From Caldifarciminota bacterium 4484_18 (GTDB taxonomy: Bacteria; Hydrothermota; UBA3073; NMUJ01): a stretch of DNA of 15,317 nucleotides. Positions 1-7,679 of the stretch are shown piece by piece (positions within the stretch are counted from its first letter, which is position 1; each line of letters opens with the position of its first letter). The notes beneath the pieces were generated by a model. It was not told the origin of the DNA. It ran no database searches and saw only the letters and a list, made by a program, of their open reading frames with translations. Both the position numbers and the translations under genes were made by a program. Location: NCBI GenBank assembly GCA_002256535.1, contig NMUJ01000015.1, positions 1-15,317 of the forward strand, written 5' to 3'.

Positions 1-1085
1 CAGAGAGGTTCATCACACCTGAATTGAAGGAATATGAAAGCAAAGTATTACATGCAGAAGATAGAATAAAGGACCTGGAGTATAAACTTTACAACGAGTT
101 ACGTGGGGAGGTTGCCAAGTACACCACATTGATGCAAGAGGTTGCAAAAAAGTTGGCCGAACTCGATGTACTGGCATCACTCGCTTATGTAGCACGCAAA
201 TATAATTACGTGCGACCAGAATTTCACGAAGCTGACAGAATTGAAATAGTAGGTGGGCGTCACCCAGTGGTTGAGCACCAACTAAAGGAAGGTGAATTTG
301 TGCCCAACGACTTAACGTTTGACGAGTGGCATCGCGTACTTATTGTTACTGGACCTAACATGTCAGGTAAATCCACATATCTACGGCAGGCTGCACTCAT
401 ATTAATTATGGCGCAGATGGGGTCATTTGTACCTGCAGAAAGTGCACACCTACGTATTGTGGATCGCATTTTTACAAGGATAGGTGCATCCGATGACATC
501 ACACGTGGGGTATCAACCTTCTTAGCTGAGATGAACGAAACCGCCAACATCTTACACAACGCTACTGAACGTAGCCTTATAATACTGGATGAGATCGGAC
601 GTGGCACCAGCACGTTCGATGGACTATCTATCGCTTGGGCAGTCGTTGAATACATAGCACGAAATATTAAAGCATGCACATTATTTGCTACACATTACCA
701 TGAACTTACGAGGTTGGCTGATATGATACCTATTGTCAAGAACTTCTATGTAGAGGCTAAACGCTACAAGGATCGGGTAATTTTCCTGCATAGGGTGAAA
801 CCCGGCAGTAGTGACGAAAGCTATGGTGTGGATGTAGCAAGATTGGCTGGCCTACCGAAACCCGTCATCCAGCGTGCAAAAGAGATATTGCGGCACCTTG
901 AGTACGAGGAGAAACGTCAAGTCCTTAAGAAGATACTGAAATCGACACAGGTCTCGCTATTCGATGTACTTGAAGAGAGTGAACACCCGATAATCACGAA
1001 ACTAAAGACGATAGATGTCAACAAACTCACACCCATAGATGCATTATTGCTCATTAAAGAGCTCAAGGAGAGTTTAGATCGATAA
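1..1085 (+). CDS. mutS: DNA mismatch repair protein MutS, 3' part (cut by window start)
   Basis: MutS is the ATPase that binds mismatched bases and recruits MutL. The reading frame is open from base 3, and its first residues (ERFITPELKEYE) are the well-known MutS core motif, so the gene begins before the window and the TTG at 24 is not the real start. Visible in order: the end of the lever/clamp region, Walker A GPNMSGKST (351-377), the STFLAEMNET signature, Walker B LIILDE followed by GRGTSTFDG (about 574-618), the ATHYHEL switch, and the C-terminal helix-turn-helix (YGVDVARLAGLPKPVI) that forms the dimer. Near the end, QVSLF matches the QxxLF type of sliding-clamp binding peptide. The stop is at 1083-1085, inside the 3' end of ptsI on the other strand. 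Motifs visible in this part are intact, so function is likely. It is MutS1 rather than MutS2 because the core motif and C-terminal layout fit and there is no Smr domain. Confidence 0.97.
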   Translation, partial: ERFITPELKEYESKVLHAEDRIKDLEYKLYNELRGEVAKYTTLMQEVAKKLAELDVLASLAYVARKYNYVRPEFHEADRIEIVGGRHPVVEHQLKEGEFVPNDLTFDEWHRVLIVTGPNMSGKSTYLRQAALILIMAQMGSFVPAESAHLRIVDRIFTRIGASDDITRGVSTFLAEMNETANILHNATERSLIILDEIGRGTSTFDGLSIAWAVVEYIARNIKACTLFATHYHELTRLADMIPIVKNFYVEAKRYKDRVIFLHRVKPGSSDESYGVDVARLAGLPKPVIQRAKEILRHLEYEEKRQVLKKILKSTQVSLFDVLEESEHPIITKLKTIDVNKLTPIDALLLIKELKESLDR

Positions 1086-2814
1086 TACTATCGAGGTGAA
1101 ACTCTTCCTTTAAGACCTTTTTCATGAATTTCCTAACTTCGATCGCATTCTTCATGTTGAGTACTTTCTCTGAGATAGCTTTCGTCTCCTTATACGAAAG
1201 GTGGCGAATTATTTCTTTTGTCTCAAGTAGAAATCTGGGAGCTACCGAAAGTTCGTCCACCCCCAGTCCTATCAATATGGGTATCGCCATGGGATCGTGT
1301 GCCATCTCACCACATACGCCTACCCATGAGTGAGCTGCATGGCCGGCGATTATGATGTTCTTCACCAACCTGAGAAGTGCCGGATGTAATGGATCGTACA
1401 GCTCCGACACGTATGGATTGTTTCTATCGACCGCCATCGTGTATTGAGTAAGGTCGTTCGTCCCAATTGAGAAAAACTCAACTTCCTTTGCCAACACCTC
1501 TGCCATTATCGCAGAAGCGGGTGTCTCGATCATCACACCTATATCGATATTTTCGTCAAACTCCACATTTTCGTTACGTAGGTCGCGCTTGATCTTGTTT
1601 AGCAATTTCTTCACCTCGAGCACTTCCTCCACAGTGGTCACCATGGGTATCATGATCTTAACGTTCCCTTTGTGTGAAGCTCTAAGTATCGCCCTCAATT
1701 GCGTACGGAGTAGCTTCTTTTCCTTCAACAACAGTCTTATAGCACGCCAACCCAGAAATGGATTATCCTCACGTACGTATGGTGCTAATTTATCTGCCCC
1801 TATATCGAACGTACGTATGATAACCGAACCCGGATATATTTTATCAGCTATATTGCTGTAGATGTTGAATTGCTGAGCCTCATCTAACATATCCTCTAAG
1901 AATATGAACTCCGTACGTAGTAGACCTATACCTTCGGCATTAAATTCCGTAGCGTATTTGATTTCCGCAGGTAGATTTATATTCGCACATAACTCTATGT
2001 TCCTACCATCTATCGTAACGGGTGGTAAATCCTTAACATCGACCAGCTTATCGTGCAGCTGCGAGTAATGCTTTATTTTTGCCTCGTAAGCTCTAAGCGT
2101 AGACTCGTCCGGCTCCAGTATGATAAGCCCCTTGTAGCCATCCAATATCGCAAGTTGCCCATCCTTTACGTAACGCATTAGATCTTTTATCCCTACGACT
2201 ACTGGGATGTCGAAAGTTTGTGCAAGTATTGCCAGATGTGATGTCATCCCACCATGCGATAATGCTAACCCTCTTATCTTATTACGTGGTATTTGTGCCA
2301 CCTCGAAAGTTGACAGAAATGGTGCTACCAAGATTTTACCTTCGGGTATCGAAGCGAGTGTATCACTCTCACCTATAAGTTTTTTCAAAATCTTGCGTGC
2401 CACCTCTTCAAGCAATACCCCCCTTTGTCTAACGGCGACACTTGATGCTCGTTCAAACATACGCAGCTTATGGGCTATCACTTTCTGTAATACGTATTCG
2501 GCGTTACGATTTTCGTTTTTGATGATTTTTTGCGCCTCTTCAAGCAGCCACGGTTCTTCCAGCAGAGCATAGGATACCTCGAAGATACGTGCAGAATACG
2601 GGTCGTTCTCTTTCTCGAATATCGACTGTAGGGCTTTCAACTCTTGTTTTACACTATCTATAGCGGTTGATAATCTATGGATTTCGGCTTGCTTATCGGA
2701 TTCACGTAAAATATAGAAGGGGAGCACCTCATTTTCATAACCAGGGTAAATTATGATTGAACCTATTTCAATACCTTCAGCAACCTTCACACCACGTAAT
2801 ATCTTATTCTTCAT
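1063..2814 (-). CDS. ptsI: Phosphoenolpyruvate-protein phosphotransferase, PTS enzyme I
   Basis: Enzyme I takes phosphate from phosphoenolpyruvate and passes it to HPr in the cytoplasm. At 583 residues it has the usual length. The N-terminal HPr-binding and phosphohistidine domain carries GGMTSH with the active histidine at residue 193. The second residue before TSH is usually Arg, Lys or Ser in the family, so Met is a mild oddity. The C-terminal PEP-binding TIM barrel shows LLRTEF (299-304), NPFLGWRAIR (351-360), IGTNDLTQY (450-458) and the catalytic cysteine in VCGEMAHDP (Cys501). The ATG start lies within the last codons of ptsH (11-base overlap), so the two genes are almost certainly one operon. 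The 3' end overlaps mutS by 23 bases in the opposite direction. No enzyme II gene is in the window, so the partner could be a sugar transporter elsewhere or a purely regulatory PTS. The N-terminus lacks a GAF domain, which argues against PtsP. Confidence 0.96.
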   Translation of the reverse strand: MKNKILRGVKVAEGIEIGSIIIYPGYENEVLPFYILRESDKQAEIHRLSTAIDSVKQELKALQSIFEKENDPYSARIFEVSYALLEEPWLLEEAQKIIKNENRNAEYVLQKVIAHKLRMFERASSVAVRQRGVLLEEVARKILKKLIGESDTLASIPEGKILVAPFLSTFEVAQIPRNKIRGLALSHGGMTSHLAILAQTFDIPVVVGIKDLMRYVKDGQLAILDGYKGLIILEPDESTLRAYEAKIKHYSQLHDKLVDVKDLPPVTIDGRNIELCANINLPAEIKYATEFNAEGIGLLRTEFIFLEDMLDEAQQFNIYSNIADKIYPGSVIIRTFDIGADKLAPYVREDNPFLGWRAIRLLLKEKKLLRTQLRAILRASHKGNVKIMIPMVTTVEEVLEVKKLLNKIKRDLRNENVEFDENIDIGVMIETPASAIMAEVLAKEVEFFSIGTNDLTQYTMAVDRNNPYVSELYDPLHPALLRLVKNIIIAGHAAHSWVGVCGEMAHDPMAIPILIGLGVDELSVAPRFLLETKEIIRHLSYKETKAISEKVLNMKNAIEVRKFMKKVLKEEFHLDSIIDLNSP

Positions 2815-3073
2815 CGAATTTCCTCTCTTCTATCAACTCACGTAACGCCTCTATTGCTTCTTTTTCATCGGGGCCGTCAGCTCTCAACGTGAGTACCGAC
2901 CCCTGTGGTGCCTCCAGCAGCAGTATATCAAGGATACTCTTGGCATCAACTTCAAACCCATCCTTAACCAGCAATACCTTAGATTTGTACTTTTTAGCTG
3001 CCTGGCTTATTAAAGTAGCCGGTCGTGCATGTATGCCAAGACAATTTTTGATTTTAACCTGCTGTTCTATCAT
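2804..3073 (-). CDS. ptsH: Phosphocarrier protein HPr
   Basis: HPr is the small phosphate shuttle between enzyme I and the enzyme IIA proteins. The 89-residue protein matches the family length. The phosphorylated histidine is His15 in CLGIHARPAT, and the regulatory serine is Ser46 in AKSILDILLLEA, both at their textbook positions. A Ser46 in this setting is the target of HPr kinase/phosphorylase (HprK) in Gram-positive bacteria and in many Gram-negative ones, so regulation by HprK is possible but not shown here. The ATG at 3073 follows AGAGG almost directly, giving a very close or weak ribosome site. The gene leads the ptsH-ptsI pair and is divergent from the flippase gene across 70 bases. 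Confidence 0.95.
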   Translation of the reverse strand: MIEQQVKIKNCLGIHARPATLISQAAKKYKSKVLLVKDGFEVDAKSILDILLLEAPQGSVLTLRADGPDEKEAIEALRELIEERKFDEE

Positions 3074-3079
3074 CCTCTA

Positions 3080-3130
3080 AACTTAAAGCATAACAGCGGA
3101 TAGTCAACTTGACATTGGTGATAGGCCAAT
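3080..3130. promoter_or_regulatory. Divergent promoter/operator candidate between ptsH and flippase gene
   Basis: The 70-base gap between two divergent genes contains AGTCAACTTGACA (3102-3114). It reads as a TTGACT box on the minus strand and a TTGACA box on the plus strand, back to back around TCAACTTGA, a near-perfect palindrome. On the minus strand TAAGTT (3080-3085) lies 16 bases from TTGACT and would start transcription almost at the ptsH ATG. On the plus strand no good -10 box is found at the right distance. A 5-base inverted repeat ATTGG/CCAAT follows at 3114-3130. The -35-like boxes are seen; promoter or operator function is inferred. Confidence 0.3.
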
Positions 3131-3143
3131 ACCTTGTCCAGGT

Positions 3144-4595
3144 ATGGATCATTCGGTGCGATCACTTTTTCGCTTATCAAGCTTATATGCACTCGGCAAT
3201 ATTGTAGTGTATCTCTTAACCATTGTCGCTGTATCGATCTACACGCGGTTACTCCCAGTATCAGAATACGGTAAAATTGCCATGTTTAGTGCTACACTAC
3301 AGATTGTCATGATATTGGCGTTATGTGGGTTGATACCCTCGATGTTGAGGTTCACAAAAGAACGTGGTGAAGCTGTAACTTTGAGTTCCGGTTTAGTGTC
3401 TGCACTTATCGCTGGCTCGGTTGTCTGCATTCTACTCGTATACTGGGCACCCTCTCTATCGAGGTTGGTTTTTGGTACCCCAGAGTATAGGACGCTACTG
3501 GTGATATTGGCATTCATTGTGGTCATCGAAAACTTAGCACAACCTGGATTGTCGCTACTAAGGGTAGAAGAACGTATGAGACTATTTTGGAGTATACGCA
3601 TTATACGTACTGCGATCCAGGTGATGATAGCGTTTCTGCTCATCTGCTGGTTGAAACTCGGTGTATATGCAGTTGCTTATGCAGTATTATTCTCTGGGTT
3701 GGCACAACTATCCACAACGTGGTGGGTTACAAGGCGATACGTTACATCACCTTCGTGGGGGTTGACAAAGATACTGTTCCGTTATGGAGTGTTCCACTTA
3801 TTTACAAGCTTGGCATTCTGGGTGCTCGTCTACATAGATCGTTACTTCCTGCTGAGGTATTGTGGATATGGTAACGTGGGGATCTACAATTTAGGGTATA
3901 AGTTGGGCTCTATCGTTAGCTTCTTATATGTGCAACCATTCCTACAGAGTTGGAATGCAAGATATCTGGGTGTATCAATAAAAGCTGACGATCTCGATGG
4001 CTGGAACCGCTTCTTCTCTAATGTTATAGAGAAATACACTATCATAGGGGTGACAATCGGTATCAGCCTAACTGTATGGGCACGTGAGCTTGTGCTACTT
4101 GTGAGTGGCGAACCTTACTTATCTGCAGTACCTATCATTGCAGGTATCACATTTTCGCTTGTAATATTCGGGATACACTATGCGCTACTATGGGGGATCA
4201 TGAGGGCACCCACTCCGGTCTTTTTACCAATACCTATAACAGTGGCTACTTTGACAAATATCGGGTTGAATATGTTGTTGATACCCAAGTATGGGATGAT
4301 AGGTGCAATGTTAGCAACTGTCGTCTCATATATAGTGCTTACGGTGGTGGGGTTGATACTAACGCAAAAGCGTGCCCAATATAAGCCCAAAATCCTATGG
4401 CGTATACCGATGTTGTTTATCGTGTGTTACATAGTGTTTGTACTTATAACGATGTGGCTCACCCCACTATGGGGGCGCATACTCTTATGGTGTGTATATT
4501 TGGTCACCCTCTACCTGTACCTTGCAAACAGGTATGGAGCAAGGGGTACCATTCAGCAGTTAAAGGCGTTGACATACAGTATTTTTAAGATATAA
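3144..4595 (+). CDS. Polysaccharide flippase, Wzx/MOP superfamily (O-antigen transporter type)
   Basis: This 483-residue inner-membrane protein has about 12-14 hydrophobic segments spread over its whole length and no soluble domain. Family landmarks of lipid-linked oligosaccharide flippases are seen: TRLLPVSEYGKIAMF near residue 35 (usual form TRLL..EEYG), a central DRYFLLRYCGYGNVGIYNLG segment, and NIGLNMLLIPKYGMIGAMLA in the C-terminal half. Such proteins move undecaprenyl-linked sugar repeat units across the inner membrane for O-antigen, capsule or exopolysaccharide. No glycosyltransferases are adjacent, so the glycan is unknown and the gene is an orphan. The ATG at 3144 follows CCAGGT, a weak ribosome site. 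accD begins 8 bases after the stop, so the two are probably transcribed together. MurJ is a related alternative, but the motifs fit the Wzx/RfbX-type group better. Confidence 0.88.
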   Translation: MDHSVRSLFRLSSLYALGNIVVYLLTIVAVSIYTRLLPVSEYGKIAMFSATLQIVMILALCGLIPSMLRFTKERGEAVTLSSGLVSALIAGSVVCILLVYWAPSLSRLVFGTPEYRTLLVILAFIVVIENLAQPGLSLLRVEERMRLFWSIRIIRTAIQVMIAFLLICWLKLGVYAVAYAVLFSGLAQLSTTWWVTRRYVTSPSWGLTKILFRYGVFHLFTSLAFWVLVYIDRYFLLRYCGYGNVGIYNLGYKLGSIVSFLYVQPFLQSWNARYLGVSIKADDLDGWNRFFSNVIEKYTIIGVTIGISLTVWARELVLLVSGEPYLSAVPIIAGITFSLVIFGIHYALLWGIMRAPTPVFLPIPITVATLTNIGLNMLLIPKYGMIGAMLATVVSYIVLTVVGLILTQKRAQYKPKILWRIPMLFIVCYIVFVLITMWLTPLWGRILLWCVYLVTLYLYLANRYGARGTIQQLKALTYSIFKI

Positions 4596-4603
4596 AGATT
4601 AGG

Positions 4604-5434
4604 ATGATTTTCCGTCGTAAAAAGAAGTTAAAACCTGTCCCCCCTAAACCTGTACCTGATGGCTTATGGTTAAAATGTGACAAATGTAATAACATACTAT
4701 ATCGCAAGGAATTGGAGAAAAACCTATCAGTATGTCCAAAGTGTGGCCATCACTTCCGTATACCAGCACGAAGATACGTCGAGATATTGACGGATGGGTT
4801 TGAGGAGTTTGACAAAAATATATCACCAGCAAACCCACTCAACTTCCGTGAGTATGAAGAGAAACTGCATAAAGATCAGCAGAAGACCGGCCTAAAGGAT
4901 GCCATAGCAACAGGTAAAGCAAAGATTGGCCCCCACACAGTAGCTTTGGGGGTGATGGACTTCTTCTTCCGTGGTGGCAGCATGGGCAGTGTAGTTGGTG
5001 AGAAAGTCAAACGTCTCATATGTTATGCGATGGAGAACGACCTTCCGTTGGTCATAGTGGGTGCATCCGGTGGTGCACGTATGCAGGAAGGTATACTATC
5101 GCTTATGCAGATGGCAAAAACTGCAGCCACATTGGCTGAGTTCCACGAAAATGGTGGCCTGTTCATAAGTGTACTAACAGATCCCACAATGGCAGGTGTC
5201 ATGGCATCTTATGCATCGTTAGGTGATATAATAATCGCCGAACCTGGTGCACTGATAGGGTTTGCTGGCCCCAGGGTGATCCAACAGACGATAAAAAAGG
5301 AGTTACCGCCTGGGTTTCAGCGTGCCGAGTTTATGTTGAAACACGGTATGGTAGATATCGTTGTACCAAGGCAAAAGCTGAAGGATACCATTATTAAGAT
5401 ATTGGATTTCTTCAGCGATGGTGAAAAACACTAA
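4604..5434 (+). CDS. accD: Acetyl-CoA carboxylase carboxyltransferase subunit beta
   Basis: AccD pairs with AccA to move the carboxyl group from carboxybiotin to acetyl-CoA, making malonyl-CoA for fatty-acid synthesis. The 276-residue length is normal. The N-terminal four-cysteine zinc ribbon is present as Cys25-x2-Cys28 and Cys44-x2-Cys47. The crotonase-like carboxyltransferase core contains GASGGARMQEGILSLMQMAK and, near the end, GFAGPRVI followed by LPPGFQRAEFML and HGMVDIVV, all standard. The N-terminus is rich in Lys and Pro (RRKKKLKPVPPKPVP), as is common in AccD. It follows the flippase gene by 8 bases. No accA is next to it. The biotin carboxylase gene accC lies about 9 kb away on the other strand at the window edge, so the acc genes are split in this genome. 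Confidence 0.96.
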   Translation: MIFRRKKKLKPVPPKPVPDGLWLKCDKCNNILYRKELEKNLSVCPKCGHHFRIPARRYVEILTDGFEEFDKNISPANPLNFREYEEKLHKDQQKTGLKDAIATGKAKIGPHTVALGVMDFFFRGGSMGSVVGEKVKRLICYAMENDLPLVIVGASGGARMQEGILSLMQMAKTAATLAEFHENGGLFISVLTDPTMAGVMASYASLGDIIIAEPGALIGFAGPRVIQQTIKKELPPGFQRAEFMLKHGMVDIVVPRQKLKDTIIKILDFFSDGEKH

Positions 5435-5693
5435 ATGGGTGAAATGAGAAAATTACCAGTATGTGTAGGGTTAATTTTTGTCTATTCCACGTTGGGTCGT
5501 TCTTCAACATATTTCTTATGCGGTTAGGTAAGAAAGATATTTGGGGTAAGGTAAGCGATGAACGTTTCTCTATAGGGTAGGTCTAAAATTAAAGCCAACA
5601 GCTATTAAGGTGCCACTCACACTGAATTATACGTATACCGATTACACGTATCTGGGTAAGGTTCAACGTATAGGGGTGCGGTTCGGTTGGTAA
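5435..5693 (+). pseudogene. Relic of an outer-membrane beta-barrel gene (PorV/PorQ-like?), ends only
   Basis: No intact gene fits here, but pieces in all three plus-strand frames look like one decayed gene. An ATG directly after the accD stop opens MGEMRKLPVCVGLIFVYSTL, a signal-peptide-like start that ends at a stop after 30 codons. From about 5500 the next frame reads MRLGKKDIWGKVSDERFSIG and stops. The third frame continues with VGLKLKPTAIKVPLTLNY, then TYTDYTYLGKVQRIGVRFGW and TAA at 5691-5693. Restoring one G to the GGG at 5575-5577 joins the last two parts into FSIGVGLKLKP. Alternating beta-strand residues, a TDY..LG..QR..V.F pattern and a final aromatic residue are typical of outer-membrane barrel C-termini, including the PorV/PorQ group. 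The middle, probably several hundred bases, is missing. The last TAA touches the dacB stop. The translations are seen; family and deletion are inferred. Confidence 0.55.
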
Positions 5694-7088
5694 TCAATAT
5701 ATCCTACGTATTATCTGTAGTAGCGAATCCTGATACGTACGTACTTCTTTTACCGACATTGTATAACCCTGTGTCATCATGGCGAATGCCAGCAGGTGAC
5801 CATTTTCCGTTATTGTATAGCCGGCAAGCCCGCTCGCACCAGTCACTGTACCCGTCTTTGCACGTACTACGTAAGGGGTGGATTCAAACCTACTGCGTAG
5901 GGTACCATCTATACCCCCTATGGGTAATGAAGCTACAAATTCGTACAGATAGCTGAATTGGCGATAGACATAGATCAGCAACTGTACAAGCTCGTATGGG
6001 GATATGAGATTATAACGAGATAACCCGGAACCATCTACTATCTTATGTGGATAGCCGTTAATACCTACCTCTTCAAGGAATTCCTCCACTACAGTTAGAC
6101 CCTTATCGGCAGTACCAGGTACACCTTTAAGTTCTGCACCTATGGCTTTGAGCAAATGTTCTGCTATGAAGTTGGAACTCCATTTGTTTAGCTCAAAAAC
6201 TATTTTACTCAAACATGGTGAATAGTGTACCCATAAAGTTTCAACCTCTGCAGGTGTCACCCCATAGAGTGCGGAACCATAAACCTTAACCCCTATGCGT
6301 TTGAGGTTCTCTTTCAATAGGTGGCCAACATAAAGTGCAGGCCTCTCTACCGTTCTGTATACACGTAGCTCACCATGGCTCTGCGGTAATTCACCCTTAA
6401 TGATTAACTTGTTAACCGTTTGCTCGTATATCCTATCAACCTCTATGGTTGTTTCACCACTATCTATAGTTACGGCATTGTTGCAGATGATGACAAAGTT
6501 GGTGGGTGGTTCGAGCCTCACACGAGGTGTGTTACCTACACCGTTAGGTTTTATTATCACTTCTATCAAATCATAGTTGACGTTAAGTGCACTTATGTTG
6601 GGGTTGAAAGGGTGTGGCCCTTCGTCCCACATCCAACCCTTACCTTTGCGGATGGTATCGAAATATGATTCATCCACAAAGATATGGCGCAGGGAGTCGA
6701 TACCATACCATTTTATTTCACGTGCAGCTAACTCTATGTCTTTTGACAACAGTGACGGGTCGCCGGTACCTTTAATATAAATATCGTCCCCGGCTTTGAA
6801 GAAGTAAGTTTCAAACCTATAATTAGTACCCAACTTCGCAAGTGCAGTAGCAGCTGTAATAAGTTTAAGGGTAGAAGCCGGCGTAAACAGCTTATGGCCA
6901 TTGTATTCGTATAGAAGTTGCCCTTCATCAAGCTCGTAAACCACTATACCGAAGGTGAGTTCAGGTGGTAACCCTTGTATGAACTCAGTAATAGCCTGAG
7001 GTGGTGCTACTACGTACGATACGAGTGCCACTTTGTTTATTGTACAGCCACCGAGCAGTATAATAAGAGGTAGGATTATGTGCTTCAT
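5694..7088 (-). CDS. dacB: D-alanyl-D-alanine carboxypeptidase/endopeptidase, PBP4 type (peptidase S13), predicted lipoprotein
   Basis: PBP4-type enzymes trim or cut peptide cross-links in peptidoglycan in the periplasm. All three penicillin-binding motifs are present: Ser72-Thr-Leu-Lys75 in TPASTLKLITAA, Ser304-Ser-Asn306 in KWSSNFIAEHLL, and Lys411-Thr-Gly413 in RAKTGTVTGASG. The long insert between the first two motifs is usual for S13. The 464-residue length fits. The N-terminus is a short hydrophobic stretch ending in LGGC, so Cys15 is probably lipidated and the enzyme membrane-anchored, which is less usual for this family, normally soluble or loosely bound. Its ATG overlaps the rnfA stop in the classic ATGA arrangement (7085-7088), so it is translated from the same message. 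It is the last gene of the long minus-strand series. Confidence 0.93.
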   Translation of the reverse strand: MKHIILPLIILLGGCTINKVALVSYVVAPPQAITEFIQGLPPELTFGIVVYELDEGQLLYEYNGHKLFTPASTLKLITAATALAKLGTNYRFETYFFKAGDDIYIKGTGDPSLLSKDIELAAREIKWYGIDSLRHIFVDESYFDTIRKGKGWMWDEGPHPFNPNISALNVNYDLIEVIIKPNGVGNTPRVRLEPPTNFVIICNNAVTIDSGETTIEVDRIYEQTVNKLIIKGELPQSHGELRVYRTVERPALYVGHLLKENLKRIGVKVYGSALYGVTPAEVETLWVHYSPCLSKIVFELNKWSSNFIAEHLLKAIGAELKGVPGTADKGLTVVEEFLEEVGINGYPHKIVDGSGLSRYNLISPYELVQLLIYVYRQFSYLYEFVASLPIGGIDGTLRSRFESTPYVVRAKTGTVTGASGLAGYTITENGHLLAFAMMTQGYTMSVKEVRTYQDSLLQIIRRIY

Positions 7089-7675
7089 AGGGATAGACCC
7101 ATGAAGCCAGCGAACCCCAGAAACGCAAGCGACATAAGTGACGCCATTATGAATACGATAGGAGCACCCTTCAACACCTCAGGTATAGAAGCGAGTTCCA
7201 ACCGCTCCCTGATACCAGCCATAAGCAATAAGGCGAGTGCAAACCCCAGCGCTGTACCTATTGCGAAGACTGTCGCCTCTATAAAGTTGTAGTTTTCATT
7301 GATCACAATAAAGGTTACCCCCAATATTGCGCAGTTGGTTGTTATCAAAGGCAGATATATACCAAGTGCTGTGTACAGAGCGGGTGCAATCCTCTTGAGC
7401 AATATTTCAATAAACTGCACCAATGAGGCGATCACAAGTATAAAGGCTGCCGTACGCAGGAATACAAGGTGCCACGGCTGTAGCACATAATGGTATATTG
7501 GCCAGGTTATCCATGTAGCAAGTAACATGACAAAGAATACGGCTGCTGCCATACCACCCGCAGTATCGAGACGTCTCGATACACCAAGATATGGGCATAA
7601 CCCCAGGAAGCGCATCAACACAATGTTGTTCACCAGTAATGCCGAGAACAGTATGAGTAAAAGATTATGCTGCAT
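7085..7675 (-). CDS. rnfA: Rnf electron transport complex subunit A
   Basis: RnfA is one of the two homologous membrane subunits (with RnfE) of the ion-pumping ferredoxin:NAD oxidoreductase Rnf; in some bacteria the complex is called Rsx. The protein has six hydrophobic segments and the RnfA hallmarks VNNIVLMRFLGLCPYLGVS and LGIYLPLITTNCAILGV. Cys27 and Cys115 in these motifs are the conserved residues thought to hold an iron centre shared by RnfA and RnfE. These motifs fit RnfA rather than NqrE or RnfE. I chose the ATG at 7675, giving 196 residues; an in-frame GTG at 7690 would run into the upstream gene and add non-conserved residues. The upstream stop is 4 bases away and dacB overlaps downstream. 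No rnfB, C, D, E or G is in the window, which is unusual because these genes normally form one operon. Confidence 0.93.
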   Translation of the reverse strand: MQHNLLLILFSALLVNNIVLMRFLGLCPYLGVSRRLDTAGGMAAAVFFVMLLATWITWPIYHYVLQPWHLVFLRTAAFILVIASLVQFIEILLKRIAPALYTALGIYLPLITTNCAILGVTFIVINENYNFIEATVFAIGTALGFALALLLMAGIRERLELASIPEVLKGAPIVFIMASLMSLAFLGFAGFMGLSL

Positions 7676-7679
7676 CACT

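Noticed and set aside
24..26. TTG as a start codon for mutS
   Set aside because: Conserved MutS sequence continues in frame upstream to the window edge.
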